Assembly: GCA_009733715.1 (NCBI GenBank)
Contig: WMKJ01000086.1
Coordinates: forward strand, 1-57,566
From: Herpomyces periplanetae
Taxonomy: Eukaryota; Ascomycota; Laboulbeniomycetes; Herpomycetales; Herpomycetaceae
Direction of reading: 5' to 3'
DNA: 57,566 bases
A program made the position numbers and the translations under genes. Each line of letters begins with the position of its first letter. Position 1 is the first letter of the stretch. This document shows, in pieces, positions 33,211-44,615 of this stretch. The notes under the pieces are model-generated. The model was not told the origin of the DNA. It saw only the letters and a list, made by a program, of their open reading frames with translations, and ran no database searches.

Positions 33211-36082
33211 GTTCGAAAAAACACTAGTCGATGTTATCCGTGGTCTACGTAAAGTTAAATATCGCGATATTCGCACTCGTTATATCGAAGATTGTATTCG
33301 AGAGTGTCGACGCGAAATACAAAGTCAAAGCATGAGTGGGCAAATTATTCATTTTGCGCAAATGCATAACAAAGGCTAAGCATGTTATCACTGTTCGTGA
33401 GTGCATTTTCGCTCCGGTTTGTACAGATGTCAGGGCTACCGCTTTACTCAAACTTACCTATTTCGAAATGCTCGGTTACGATATGACATGGGCGGCATTT
33501 CGTGTACTCGATGTCATGTCAAGCGGAAAATTGGTGCATAAATTTATTGGATACATGGCCGCTGTTCAAAGTTTTCAAATGAGAACTGATGTTCTCTTAC
33601 TCGTTGAAAATCTATTAAATAAGGTATCAATGGCTCGTTTTACAATGAATATTTTCCATACTAAATTGTATTTTGCCATCTAACTTCCATGATTAACTGA
33701 ATGTTATGCAGGATTTGATCTCAACTCACCCTGATATTGCGTCAATTTCTGTCACGGCCATTCCACACCTTATTACACCGAATATGGCTTCATCACTATT
33801 TTCACGTGTATGTCCACGCTTGAAGCAATCTAAAGCAAATATTCGGCAGAAGTACATTGTGGCGTTGTACAGTATAGCGTGTATAAACAACGATTTGTTC
33901 AGTAAGGCATGGAATGTTTTATGTGAACTACTTATGAGTGAGATTGAAACATCGCCTTTGATGGCTACGATAGTCAACGTAGTTTGCGAATTGGCAGTCT
34001 CACAGCCCTTGAGTGTATTGCCAATTGTGCCCCGTTTATATGAAATACTTATTCAGAGTGGCAATAATTGGATGTCCATTAAAATTTTCAAGCTTTTCGC
34101 TATGCTCATACCACTGGAGCCTCGTTTAGTGAAAAAAATACTTCCCATAGTGACTATGACACTTAACACTACTTCTGCCATGTCTTTACAGTTCGAATGT
34201 ATTAACTGTATCATCACAGGTGGCGTACTTGAAAAAATTGGCGTAGAATCCGACCGACAACGTATATCAGAGCTATGCATGGACAAACTTAGCTCTATGC
34301 TTAGTTCTGAAGCGGATCCTAATCGTAAGTTTTCTGAAGGTCGAGTGCTGTAACAGTTAATTATGTGGTTCATATGCAACTAATACAAAAGGGAATGTTG
34401 TAGTGAGGTATGTTGCTCTACAAGCAATCGGAAATTTGGCGCAATATAAAGTGGACTTGGTGCGCGATTATAATCAATATATTTTAGACTGTTTGGGTAC
34501 AGCGGATATCTCGATACAACTGTCCGCTATGAATTTCGTGGGTGAATTAATTACACGGCGCAATTTTAGGCAGTTTATCGATCGAATGACCGATCAATTA
34601 CTCGAAACAGCTGATAAAGATTTTGGTAATGCTAGTTGGAAAGGCTTAACGTCTAGTTCTACTACCAAACTGATCTTGCTTGGCGAAACAAACATGAAAA
34701 TGCAACAGAATATCGCTACATATAGCAAGTATTCTGATTATTTTATCCGAAAAATTTTAAATATTTGCGCGCGCAAAAACTACGAAGATATTGAGGATTT
34801 TGAATGGTATATCGATACGTTAGTTAAATTGATTCGATCTATGCCAGTACAACCAAGAACATTTACAGACGAAGAGAATGGTCATATGACACGGGATGTA
34901 TCGTACGACATTGGTCGGCAATTGGTTGACGTGACAGTTCGGGTAGCGCAAGTGCGTGAGTATGCGGTAACAACTGTAGAAAATTTACTCTTAAACGGTT
35001 TTGACAATACCACTTCGACAAGACGACTTAACAAATTGGGTATTATGGATGCAGTGGCGTGGATTGTCGGAGAGTATGCCCAAATGTTGAATTCCCCAAG
35101 CGATGTGTTACTTGAGTTACTAGACGAAGAAATACAGGGTATACAGTCAAGAACTATGTGTTTATACATCCAAGCTATTCCTAAGATATTCGTGGAAATT
35201 GTTAGACGGATGCCAGGAAAATGGTTTGATACAGATGCAGCACGACTAACATTGATGAGTGGACGAGTTTGCTATAGATTACAGTGCTTACGCAACAACG
35301 ACGATTTAGAAGTAAGGATTCGAGCTAGCGAATTTGTACAGGTTTTTAGCATGTTAACGAAATGCTTAGAAACGCGTCAGAGTGAGGAGTATGATGATTG
35401 GGAAAAAGTTTCGCAATGCTATATTAACTTATTACAAAGTTTCTTCTCTGATCACGATATACGACCTGTATCCAAGTCGACCCAGATGCTTATTCCCGAG
35501 TTAGAGGGGGTTGACGATGGCAGCAATGATGATAAGACAATTAATGCTGATATAAAGAGTGAGGTAGCCGGTGGAACAAGTGTACACATAACTAAGAAAC
35601 CGAATGCAGTTGTAAAATGGTACAAGATCAGAGAAGAAGGATCGAGTAGACGGGCGGAAAATCCTTGGTGCAAGATTGCGGATTCATCAACGATGATGTG
35701 GGAAAAATTGAATGAGGGAGTGGGCAGATGTGAGAGTGAGAATGGTGGATATCAGAGCGAATTATTGAAGCAAACGTATAGGAAAGTGGAAGAGCTGAAG
35801 AGTGGAGTGAAAAAAGTGTACGAAGTGGCAAAAGATGATAAGTACAATGAAAAAGTAAGTAAGATGGTCAAACGGGATGAGAAAGATGAGGAAGATTTAT
35901 TACACGAGTTGGAGCTAGTGAGGCTAGCGATGGAACGAGAAAAACTTAAAGTTAAAGTGGAAGGGAACGACAAAGTAGAAATTGAGGGGAAGAAAAAGCG
36001 CAAAAAGTATAAAAATGGCAAGAATGGTGGCAATGATGGAACCGAAGTTTCGATAGCAGAAAAGATTAGATCAGAAGAATAA
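33211..36082 (+). CDS. APL5: AP-3 adaptor complex delta subunit (Apl5-like); start codon probably split by an intron
   Basis: Exons 33211-33335, 33427-33623, 33712-34324, 34404-36082 join in frame. The first visible exon begins G|TTCGAAAAA after a TTATAG acceptor and encodes FEKTLVDVIRGLRKVKYRDI. Fungal AP-3 delta proteins begin MFEKSL-DLIRGLR, so the ATG is probably AT|G across an upstream intron. Downstream is typical of the family: ATALLKLTYFEMLGYDMTWA, AAVQSF, SGNNWMSIKIFKLFAMLIPL, EPRLVKKILPIV and LNTTSAMSLQFECINCI. The C-terminal ~170 residues are Lys/Glu-rich (hinge/ear region). AP-3 sorts cargo from Golgi/endosome to the vacuole. The 33335/33427 splice gives REIQSQSMNVRATALLKL, matching the usual REIKSQDM-KATALLKL spacing. 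Length from FEK is about 870 aa. Confidence 0.88.
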
Positions 36083-37244
36083 CCGAATAACTTCCATGAG
36101 TAGTCCACCGATTATCAAGAAACTTAGAAGCACTATATAGATGATGAAGGCATATATTAATGATATGTATAAATGAAAAGAAGAATATGAAGTGTATGAT
36201 TAAAGAAAAAAAGGATGCAAACACACCAATCCATGTGGTTGAAATGGGGGACTTTGGCTTGGGAGCAGATTTTTGGGGAATTTTTTTTGTAGGATCGACA
36301 ACCTTTCCTTGATTTTCAAGGGAATTACGAGCGAATTTTCGGTTGGCTAACCGTTGCGCAATAATATGGTTTGTTGGAGACTAGTAAAACCAGACACAGG
36401 TTAATCAATCTTCCTCCTCTACAATGATCAAACTCACATATACGGAAAACTAACCATGATATCACGTGCCAGGAACGGCTTCAGTAGCGGGCAAGAACGA
36501 ATGTGAGTACGATAATAAAGGCAAGAGCAAGTGTAAACTCAACATAAACGGTTAAAACGGTTTATGGGCAAAATGGGGAAGGTGTTTAAAAAATGGAAAG
36601 GACGAAAAAGTCCAGATATAGAGACACGTGATATAACCCGACAATGGGTAAATATTATTCCGATCACGTGATAAAGTAGAGGCGGTAGCGAAGAGGAAAC
36701 GGTCGACGCGCGGTGGTTTTAGGATAATGTGAAGATGAGTGGAATTGTTAAGGTTAGTGGATTGTTAAGGGTTAGAGTTAATGGGTTTGGACTAGCGTTG
36801 GGCAAGTTAAGATGTGCGAGAGAGGCTAGTGTAGTAAGACATACGGAAAAGAAAAGTCGTGTAAGTGCTTGACGAAGGGGGGAAATTGGTCTAAACGAAC
36901 GTGAAGGAGGGGGAAGATTAACAAGTTTTTAGCGGCAAAATTCACTAGTTTATCCATTCGCAAAAGTTTTTTTAATATCATTGTTCACGTATCAAGCCGT
37001 TTATTACACGTGGCTTAAGCTAGAGCAGAAAGAATTGGAACTAACGACATCGCGTACGTTATCTGTGAGCGCGTTAACATCCATTGGTAACATTTAGCTG
37101 TGTTTAACGTGAATATACGCGTCTGACGATAGTTTTGAATGAGTTGCCGTATACAGAAGAGGTCGAAGCGTTGGAGGAACAACTTAAACGAACATTATTC
37201 CTTACGGAAAACACTAGGTAACAATATCGGAAGCGAGTGTAATA
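36083..37244. other. Intergenic region AP-3 delta to Pam17
   Basis: 1.16 kb, strongly G/A-rich on the + strand. No ORF or RNA gene is recognised. It contains the AP-3 delta 3' end and the Pam17 promoter. Confidence 0.55.
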
Positions 37245-37929
37245 ATGCTTAAAAGCTTGATCCGTACCAAGCCTACACGTGGGAGTGGACTTGTGACGCA
37301 CGCGGGTTACGGACGGACAAGGGGTTCGGCTTGGGGTTACAATAATTCATGGTTAGCGGCGTTACGTCGTCGTGCAAGTACACATACACACGGGGAGCAA
37401 CAATTAACATGGAATCGTTATTTATCGCTGCGCAAAGTTCGCAGACGGTACGGTATTTTAGTATCTGTTATACTATCATTAGCATGCTCGGGCTTGGGTA
37501 GCATGATTATCCTTTCGCGTGACTTGGAAAATATTGTAGCCCAACACTTTTCAGTTGATCCATTTGTCGCAATGGCTTCGATGATAATGGGAATAACTGC
37601 ATTAGGCTGGCTACTTGGCCCGTCACTCGGAAGTCTCATGTTTCGCTTTCGTTATTATCGCGTAATGGGCGAAATTCTTAAGGTAAGTTAACGTTAAGGA
37701 ATCGCCACAGGAAATTGTATGTGACTAACGCGCTGTATAGAAAGAACGTGAATTTTATCACAGAATACGCAAGCATCGAGTAGACCCGAGCTCGTCATCC
37801 GTACAGAATCCCGTACCTGACTACTATGGAGAGAAGATAGGCAGTTTAGCCGACTATAGGCAATGGCTTAAGGACCAAAGAGCGTTTATGTTTAAACGGG
37901 GCAAGTTAGGTGGAGAAGGGGGTGGATAA
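37245..37929 (+). CDS. PAM17: Pam17, TIM23 import-motor (PAM) subunit
   Basis: Exons 37245-37682 and 37741-37929 (58-nt phase-0 intron, GTAAGT donor, TGACTAAC branch) give 208 aa. The N-terminus ([17 protein letters not shown]) is a basic mitochondrial presequence. Then come [18 protein letters not shown], a first membrane span ([18 protein letters not shown]), [20 protein letters not shown] as the second, and a matrix-facing tail [44 protein letters not shown]. These are the hallmark Pam17 motifs, including [11 protein letters not shown] and LGWLLGP. Pam17 sits in the inner membrane and organises the Pam16/Pam18 module of the presequence translocase motor. Confidence 0.93.
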
Positions 37930-38096
37930 AAGGGAACAGTGGTGTAGTTATTGAAATCAAAGCGAATTTATGAAAATTATCGTACGAAGGTTGAAAGAGA
38001 GACGTAACAAGAAAGCAACCGACTGACTGACCATGGTACACGAAATGAAGTCGTACTCGTACCGTCAAGATTAGAGTGGAAGGGAATAATGTCGCT

Positions 38097-40556
38097 TTAA
38101 GAATCAGGCAAAATGCGCGCAAAATGCTTTTCCCAGATCCAGCCGAGCCTCTGTTGCGAATCATCCTGATTCCTAGCTAACCAGAGTTCGCCATTTTGGC
38201 CCATAACATCGAAAATTTCGCCAATACAGTATTGAAGGTAAGGAAAGCCTACAAACGTTCGTGTATCCTCGATACGAAATTCGAACAGACTAGCAGCAAC
38301 GAATAAAACAGCAAGGTCCTCGGTGCCATCTTCGCTGGTGTCAATCAGGGCAAAACTTTGCCGTTCACTGGAACAGGCAGATTTTAGGTCGTCAGGATGA
38401 TTATGATTATGATGATGATATGACGGATCAGATCGGGTATCTGATAGACGAAGTAGAGGTGCCAACGATTTTTTAGATAGAGTTAAAGTTAATGAAGACG
38501 AAGACGTTAGTCGGTCATCTGATGCTGCGTTTAATGAAGCGGGTAATTGGTTGGACTCATGAGAGATAGCGTGTGGATTGTCATCAATATGGGTCAAATT
38601 ATCGATATCAATGTCGGCATCACCTACACCGACAGCGGTGACGGCGGAAGGACTAACATTATTGGGAGTAGAACGTGAAAGACAATTTTCGCTGGCCTGG
38701 GTTAACTGATCGGAAAGATTTGAAGCGTTGGTTAATGAGCGTATTGAATCTTTAGCAATTATACTAATGTTCGATGAGACTGGGACATTGGGAAATTCGC
38801 AACGGGGTGTTGGATTGGAGTGATAGTTCAGGCGTGATTCATCGGTAGTGATGCGCGAGGTGGAAATGATATCTTGAGCTGAATCAAAATCACTGTTAAC
38901 GGATTCAGTAGTGTGGACTGAACTATTAACTGTGTTGGCTCGTTTTTTTAAACGGTTCTCCTCGAATGAGCTATCGGCCGGGGACAAAAGTCCGGAGTTA
39001 GAATTCATCATTATCATGGAATTATTGCATAAGCTAATGTCGCGAATTCGTTCCTGATTGAAGGAAAAGCTTGCGGTGAACTCGGCCTGAATTCTCTTCA
39101 GATCAAGCCAGAAATCGTTTGTGGACCGTGCATCTCTCGCGATAGGTTTCAATTTGCGAACCCATACATGACTCCATGAACGTTGAAGTATGATAAAGTT
39201 TCGCAAACAAATTCTCATTAATTTGCTGGAAAGGGCGTATAATTTTGGAAGTTCTTCTTTTAGCTTTTCGTTAACTGCTTTAAACTGTTCGGCCGCTTCG
39301 CATAACTTTTTATCAGGAATTTTGCCTTTGTCGATAAGTGATTTCCACTTGCCGTACTCGACGATTTTCTTCTTACGCTTGCGTATTAATTGTTGCGGGT
39401 TTTCGTGTAATCCGCATAACTTTTCAATTGGCGTTAAAACGTTTTTGTTCAATGCCGAGATGTGACCAGGAAGTTCCACGCTGATAATGCCCCGAATGGC
39501 TTTGGCAAATGCCATGAAGTAACTTTGTTCTTCGGGAAAGTTCTGTTGCAAATCGTCAGAGAAGTAGTAAACTTCACTACTCTGTACAAATTCTGCGTAT
39601 AAGTTCATATGATTTTCTACTTGGGTAATGTACTTCTGAAGATCACGTTGCACTAGTTGAATTTGGAAATAGTGTCCGCCAAAGCTTTGTGATAAGATGT
39701 CGTAGTCGGCGTCCTCGTAAACCGTTGAAAGGCCTGCATGCAGTTTAATCTTCTTTGCTCGTCGATTAACAAACGTTTTTGTTAATTGAAGTCTCACTTC
39801 AGTGTCTTTTTTGCGCGTTTCTGTGAGAATATTGTCAACAATATCCGCGTAATTTCTGGACTGATTCCACTTGTGCAACATGTCCTCCAGATCGCGTATA
39901 GCATGTTCGATGTATCTTCGATCTGGATGATCCGCAGCTGTTACGTTGAGTAGACCTTTTAGAATCAAAGGGTACTTGGTTATCCTTTGCGTGGGCTTGA
40001 CCAATAATGAATCAAGGTTCCAAGCCGCCGTTAAATCGGTAGCTGTATTTTGACATGTTTGTAACCAAGCGTCTATCTTGTAGTTAATTTTTAGCTGGGC
40101 CAGTTTTGCATTGGCACTTGGATGATTGTAAAGATAACAACCGTAAACATTGGCCAGTTCGTGCATATTAGCACAAAACACTTGGCCTACCCATGTTTGG
40201 CGATCCAAAGCTATTCGTTTTTCATCGGCCATTTCGGTCCACACAGAGTCGTTTCTTGCATCGTCAGAATCACCAGGTGAAGTGGAAAAGCTACCGCGTT
40301 GTGGATTCCATAAACTCTGCCGAGGCATAACGTACACTGATACGATGGCATGTTTCAAGGAATCCACTAATTTTAACGCAAGGGTTCGGATATCGTCCAA
40401 ATTGCCAAAGAGAATTTTTCGGTCTGCATCGCTTAGTATATCGTAAGATGAATGTCGATAAATATCGTCTAGGATAATCATGTCTTGGCTGTGACCGAAT
40501 TCTGTATTTAACAGCTCTTTGAGAATGTGTCGACGTTCGGCAACGCTCTTTTCCAT
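38097..40556 (-). CDS. DH-BAR-SH3 Rho/Cdc42 guanine nucleotide exchange factor (Tuba/Gef1-like)
   Basis: Single exon. The frame runs to 40592 but opens there with TTG; the first ATG is at 40556 (819 aa, MEKSVAERRHILKELLNTEF). DH domain about 5-240, with ERRHILKELLNTE (CR1) and AWNLDSLLVKPTQRITKYPL (CR3, PxQRxxKYPLxL). BAR-like domain about 265-480, helical and charged (YFQIQLVQRDLQKYITQVEN, CGLHENPQQLIRKRKKKIVEY). A long Ser/Asn-rich linker follows, and a C-terminal SH3-like fold (about 760-818: CIGEIFDVMGQNGELWLARN, GWIWEKHFARIL). DH followed by BAR is the architecture of DNMBP/Tuba and S. pombe Gef1, activators of Cdc42 in polarity and septation. No PH domain follows the DH, as expected for this group. 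A short upstream exon is possible. Confidence 0.82.
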   Translation of the reverse strand: MEKSVAERRHILKELLNTEFGHSQDMIILDDIYRHSSYDILSDADRKILFGNLDDIRTLALKLVDSLKHAIVSVYVMPRQSLWNPQRGSFSTSPGDSDDARNDSVWTEMADEKRIALDRQTWVGQVFCANMHELANVYGCYLYNHPSANAKLAQLKINYKIDAWLQTCQNTATDLTAAWNLDSLLVKPTQRITKYPLILKGLLNVTAADHPDRRYIEHAIRDLEDMLHKWNQSRNYADIVDNILTETRKKDTEVRLQLTKTFVNRRAKKIKLHAGLSTVYEDADYDILSQSFGGHYFQIQLVQRDLQKYITQVENHMNLYAEFVQSSEVYYFSDDLQQNFPEEQSYFMAFAKAIRGIISVELPGHISALNKNVLTPIEKLCGLHENPQQLIRKRKKKIVEYGKWKSLIDKGKIPDKKLCEAAEQFKAVNEKLKEELPKLYALSSKLMRICLRNFIILQRSWSHVWVRKLKPIARDARSTNDFWLDLKRIQAEFTASFSFNQERIRDISLCNNSMIMMNSNSGLLSPADSSFEENRLKKRANTVNSSVHTTESVNSDFDSAQDIISTSRITTDESRLNYHSNPTPRCEFPNVPVSSNISIIAKDSIRSLTNASNLSDQLTQASENCLSRSTPNNVSPSAVTAVGVGDADIDIDNLTHIDDNPHAISHESNQLPASLNAASDDRLTSSSSLTLTLSKKSLAPLLRLSDTRSDPSYHHHNHNHPDDLKSACSSERQSFALIDTSEDGTEDLAVLFVAASLFEFRIEDTRTFVGFPYLQYCIGEIFDVMGQNGELWLARNQDDSQQRLGWIWEKHFARILPDS

Positions 40557-42865
40557 ACTTCCAGTTACCACGAGTCTCCAAGGCCTCGTCAAGGTAACCT
40601 TTAATTGTTTTCAGTCAGTGTGTGCGCGCGCACGCGCGCGCCGACTAAATGGCAAATGAATAGTCAATATGGTTAACGTTGTTTAGCACGTCTACGCTGA
40701 GCCACGCGTTTTATACGGATAAGCTCCACTGGGGGAGACTTTGACGATAAGATATGAGAAGAGAGGTAGCGAGCAAGCGACAAAGTGCGTGTATGTGTGT
40801 TAGAACAGGTTCAAGTGAGTACAGGTGTAAAGAGGTGTGTTCCGCTTTTCAGACTGTCGTATAAACGTTTACTCGAATAATCATAAACTTTTATAATCGA
40901 GTATGTAGGTGTATTTTACACGCGCCAAAAATTTGGACTCGAATAAAGCTTCACTCTGTCAACTATTGATCACAATCACTCATGCGCGCTAATGCGCGCC
41001 CTCGATTGTCCTCAATAGAATTTCTCTTCCAAAAAACAGTCCCTTAGAATCGGTTGAACCACGATGAACTTTCAAAACTATCCTTAGTAAAGACCTGTAT
41101 CACTGGTTCTAATCTTCAAGTGAACCTATTTAACACAGTATTCACACGCGCCTGCACACCACCCACTGATCTCTAACCTCCAACCCTTTTCAACAATCTG
41201 AAAAATCCAGAACCCTTCTTAATTAATTTCTCTCAATAAAATTTCACTGGTTAGGTGTATCGATTTTCACGAATACCTCGATGTGTGGTATATTCTTGTC
41301 TGGTTTCTCCCACGACCCGCTTGACCGGCTCGCGTTGAAGACTCGACAATCGGATAATTAATCATCCACTGCCCTCGGCGCAATCATTTTCCGCAGAATT
41401 AGGTAATCCGACCCAAAATTTTTCCGGTCCCGTCGCGGGAAATTTAAGCTGCAATGAGGACGGAAGAACGATTGCTAGAGATGTAAATTCTTAATGGGCA
41501 AGGAGTGATTTTTCAAAGCTGGTTTTTAACACGAAGGTATTGGCTTGGTTGAGTAAGTGAAGTAGTTTATCAACAATTCACGTATGATACGCACTCCCCA
41601 CGGCAGCTGGGATAACTGCTACAAATTCTATCGAATAAGAAAAGAAACTAGAGGGGGCAAATACAACACTTATCACCGTTAACAGGGGCAAGCTAGTCTC
41701 GAGAATTATGTGTGCATATATGTGCGTAGGTTCATATCTATCCAAGGTTTACTCAATATGACAAGAGCAAAAACAACGAGAATCCTCCAAAAATACCCGC
41801 GTCGCATCGACGTCAAAATCGCTGGGTTATATGTTTGCTCGAGTCTTGTGCAACGGCACCCCAACTCATCCACCGGCTACACTGCTTATACGTGTAGGCA
41901 TACGCACACCATTTAACGGAGTCAGCTCGGAATATTCAGCCTTGTTAAGCCTTGCCGGTAACTATTATTTGCACTGCGCCTTGGGAATGGCAAGTGAATT
42001 TTTTTAACCGTTTGATTAAGAGGGCTGATTGTTGCCTTCAACAATATTTGTTATTACGCGTATGTTTTAGATGATGAAAAAGAGTGTTAACCACTACGTG
42101 GCGCAATTCTTCCTCCTTCAAAGTGTTCAGGAGGTAAGGCTTTTTTTAGAGTGTAACCCAGACTCATCAATTTGCTTAAAAACCTTTCAGGACCGACATA
42201 TTTCCTTGCTATTAAGCAATCTTGATGCTGGCGGCGGCGGCAGCAGCGCCTCCGCTGTTGTTGCCTATTACACAATCTGTTATCCCGTTAACTTTTATTA
42301 CGTGTGGATCATTCATGTAAAGCTTGACTCGTTTTCTACTTTTTAATCCACAATTTAACCATGTAAATTTTCACCTGGGCCCGCTTAGCATACCCTAATT
42401 ATTCTCTAAATTTCTTTCCGCTGTGTAAACTTAATGCGCTAGCTCCATACATTTTGATCGCATCACCATCATCGTCAATTTCCTTTGCGATCGCATCAAA
42501 ACCGAAATTTTTCATTGCCCTTCGGCCGGGACTTACTATATTCCCCACATCGCCTGACCATCAGTATATCTGATCACGTGCTTTCTTCATTGAGGCGCGA
42601 CGCGACGATTTTTGTGGGATAACAATATCCATTTTGATTGAGCAAATGTAAAATTGAAGCTTCAAGTATTTCTGGGTTATTATAGATACATGATAAATTT
42701 AGCTCTAAAGACAGTTAATCGGAGTGGAAATGATTTAGTTAATGAAAATATAATTTAAAAGGCAAAGGCAAAGAAAAAAGGAAAAAGGGGAAGGGAATGA
42801 TAAGGAACATTTTACCACTAATAGTGATCGGCTAACCAAACGGGCGAACAAGGCAAAGTTCAGTT
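40557..42865. other. 2.3-kb divergent intergenic region GEF/THOC5
   Basis: No gene is recognised; short ORFs (e.g. 41710-41916, 42071-42346) have no supportable identity. It begins with an alternating GC tract (40618-40641) close to the GEF start. Above about 40.9 kb the + strand is C-rich. Confidence 0.55.
40618..40641. repeat. Alternating purine-pyrimidine (GC/GT) tract
   Basis: 24 bases of strict purine-pyrimidine alternation, mostly GC, about 62 bases upstream of the GEF ATG (40556) on the minus strand. It is a potential Z-DNA-forming element in the leader or promoter. Confidence 0.8.
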
Positions 42866-43831
42866 ATGAATATCAATGTGCTAGACTCCATGGAAGAAAT
42901 TGATGACAATGTTTCGACTAGTTTGAGCGGTGAACGAGAAATGCTGGAAGATTTTACCTATATCAGTCGCAAGATTGTTTGTCACCCAGTAGTGCAACGA
43001 GCACTTGAATCTGTTTCGCGTATAGAAAATCATGTTAACAATATTTTGAATGGTTTGGAGAATTTGGATGAAATTCAAACGGCTCATTCATCCAAGCATA
43101 ATGAAAAAAGTAAAATTGAACTTACGGATGAGGCTGAGGTACCTCATGGTGACATTTGTTCAGTTATTGAAGGCGATCATGAGCGTGTGGAAAGCTCCTT
43201 AACTGATACACGTACAGTCCAAAATGTAACGTTTGATAACATGGTAACTGAAATACGCCAAAATGATCGTGATAACGCTCAGTGCGGTCTCGACAATAAA
43301 AACGACTCTACCTTCCAATCCTTGGATGCAATTAAGTCGACCTTAATCCATGAATGGAAATCTTTAGTGTGCCAGTTAGCTGAACTCCGCGGTAATAATC
43401 GTGATGCACTATTAACGGCTCGTCAAGCCAAAGGTGCTACAGCCGTTGCTCGCGTTGGAATGGATGCTTTACACCTAGATCTACAGAACTTGTTTTATGA
43501 ACAGCGTAGACTAGCCATGGAAATAGCTCGGTGTGAGGCGTATGAACACAAGTATCAGCAGCTTTCTTTATTACCCGAACATGAGTTTATCGAAGCTTTT
43601 CCCGAACATGCCAACGCTGACTCACATTCCCTAACTATAGCTCGTATTCGTCATGAATTTGTTGAACGACAAGCCCTGGAAGAACGTAGACAAGGTTTAC
43701 TCAAGTTGAAACAGGGACTTATAGCTGAAAATAAGCAAATTCGTGATGATTTAATTCAAATCGATCATGATCTAACGCACTTTTTCCGTACCGCTCACCC
43801 CATAATTCGTCGTTTTGATCAAAAATATTAA
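42866..43831 (+). CDS. THO complex subunit 5 (THOC5/Fms-interacting family)
   Basis: Single exon, ATG at 42866, 321 aa. The first ~150 residues are acidic and polar; the rest is predicted coiled coil with the family signature: MDALHLDLQNLFYEQRRLAM, EIARCEAYEHKYQQLSLLPE, then HEFIEAFPEHA, SLTIARIRHEFVERQALEER, QGLLKLKQGLIAENKQIRDD and a final DHDLTHFFRTAHPI. This order (LQNLxYEQRHLxxEI, LLPExEF, HxLxxARLxHELxER, L-IAENK-xKDDL) defines THOC5. THO couples transcription elongation to mRNA packaging and export in the nucleus. The protein is at the short end for the family and covers its N-terminal conserved domain. The start fits because an acidic leader precedes the conserved block. Confidence 0.85.
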   Translation: MNINVLDSMEEIDDNVSTSLSGEREMLEDFTYISRKIVCHPVVQRALESVSRIENHVNNILNGLENLDEIQTAHSSKHNEKSKIELTDEAEVPHGDICSVIEGDHERVESSLTDTRTVQNVTFDNMVTEIRQNDRDNAQCGLDNKNDSTFQSLDAIKSTLIHEWKSLVCQLAELRGNNRDALLTARQAKGATAVARVGMDALHLDLQNLFYEQRRLAMEIARCEAYEHKYQQLSLLPEHEFIEAFPEHANADSHSLTIARIRHEFVERQALEERRQGLLKLKQGLIAENKQIRDDLIQIDHDLTHFFRTAHPIIRRFDQKY

Positions 43832-44615
43832 TTCACTGCACATCACGTACTTTAATGACATGCTATACATGAAATGATACCGATGGTTTTGCTGGCACTA
43901 ATGCTGATGCTAGATATAGTTGTCTATTCACTTATTATCCCGTTCTGCTTTGCTGTACACTACTCTCATCTTCATGCACCCGGCCGTAAGCTTTGGACAG
44001 CTTGAAACTTTAATATTTACATATCCCCCTCTTCCGGTTTTCATGATACACTTGATGTATGCATTCCTCCGCCAGCCAAGGGTCCTACTTAACGTTAACC
44101 TGATTCGGATTTTTGGCCTGCCCAAGTAGGGTAAACAGCGGAGTTTAGGAGTTGGTTAACATTGGCTTACCGTTATCGCTTTTATTAGGGTCTATTTTGC
44201 CACTAGGGTTTTCTCGTGTGTCATATGGAGATTCGGTGAGATAAATGCAAAGTATATGCATATGATAGCGCGTGTGTGCACCAATGTGTATACGTATATA
44301 AGCTCATATTATTCGGGGGGCTAAAGTGGATTGGATTTTACAGCTGAAATAAAAGTTTGCCTAAACACAGCATTCTACAAATATACTCTATCGACAAAGG
44401 AAAATTCTTAACAAGCCTACGATTACATTACCGGTCTGAATGCGTAAACTCTTACGCATGTTTATGCTTATAATAATTTATACTGTCGGACGTATGTAGA
44501 GACGAGTTTGTGCATTCACGTCGCATTACTTTCGTTGTTCGTGAGCAGCACAGCGCCAGGCATATATCCTATAACTTGTTAACATTTGTTTTATTTAAGA
44601 TACGCAAAGTGAGTC
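43832..44615. other. Intergenic region downstream of THOC5
   Basis: 784 bases with no supported gene; overlapping ORFs on both strands at 43920-44129 have no motif. A TATA-like sequence (GTATATAAG) lies at about 44294-44302, roughly 320 bases before the next ATG. Confidence 0.5.
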
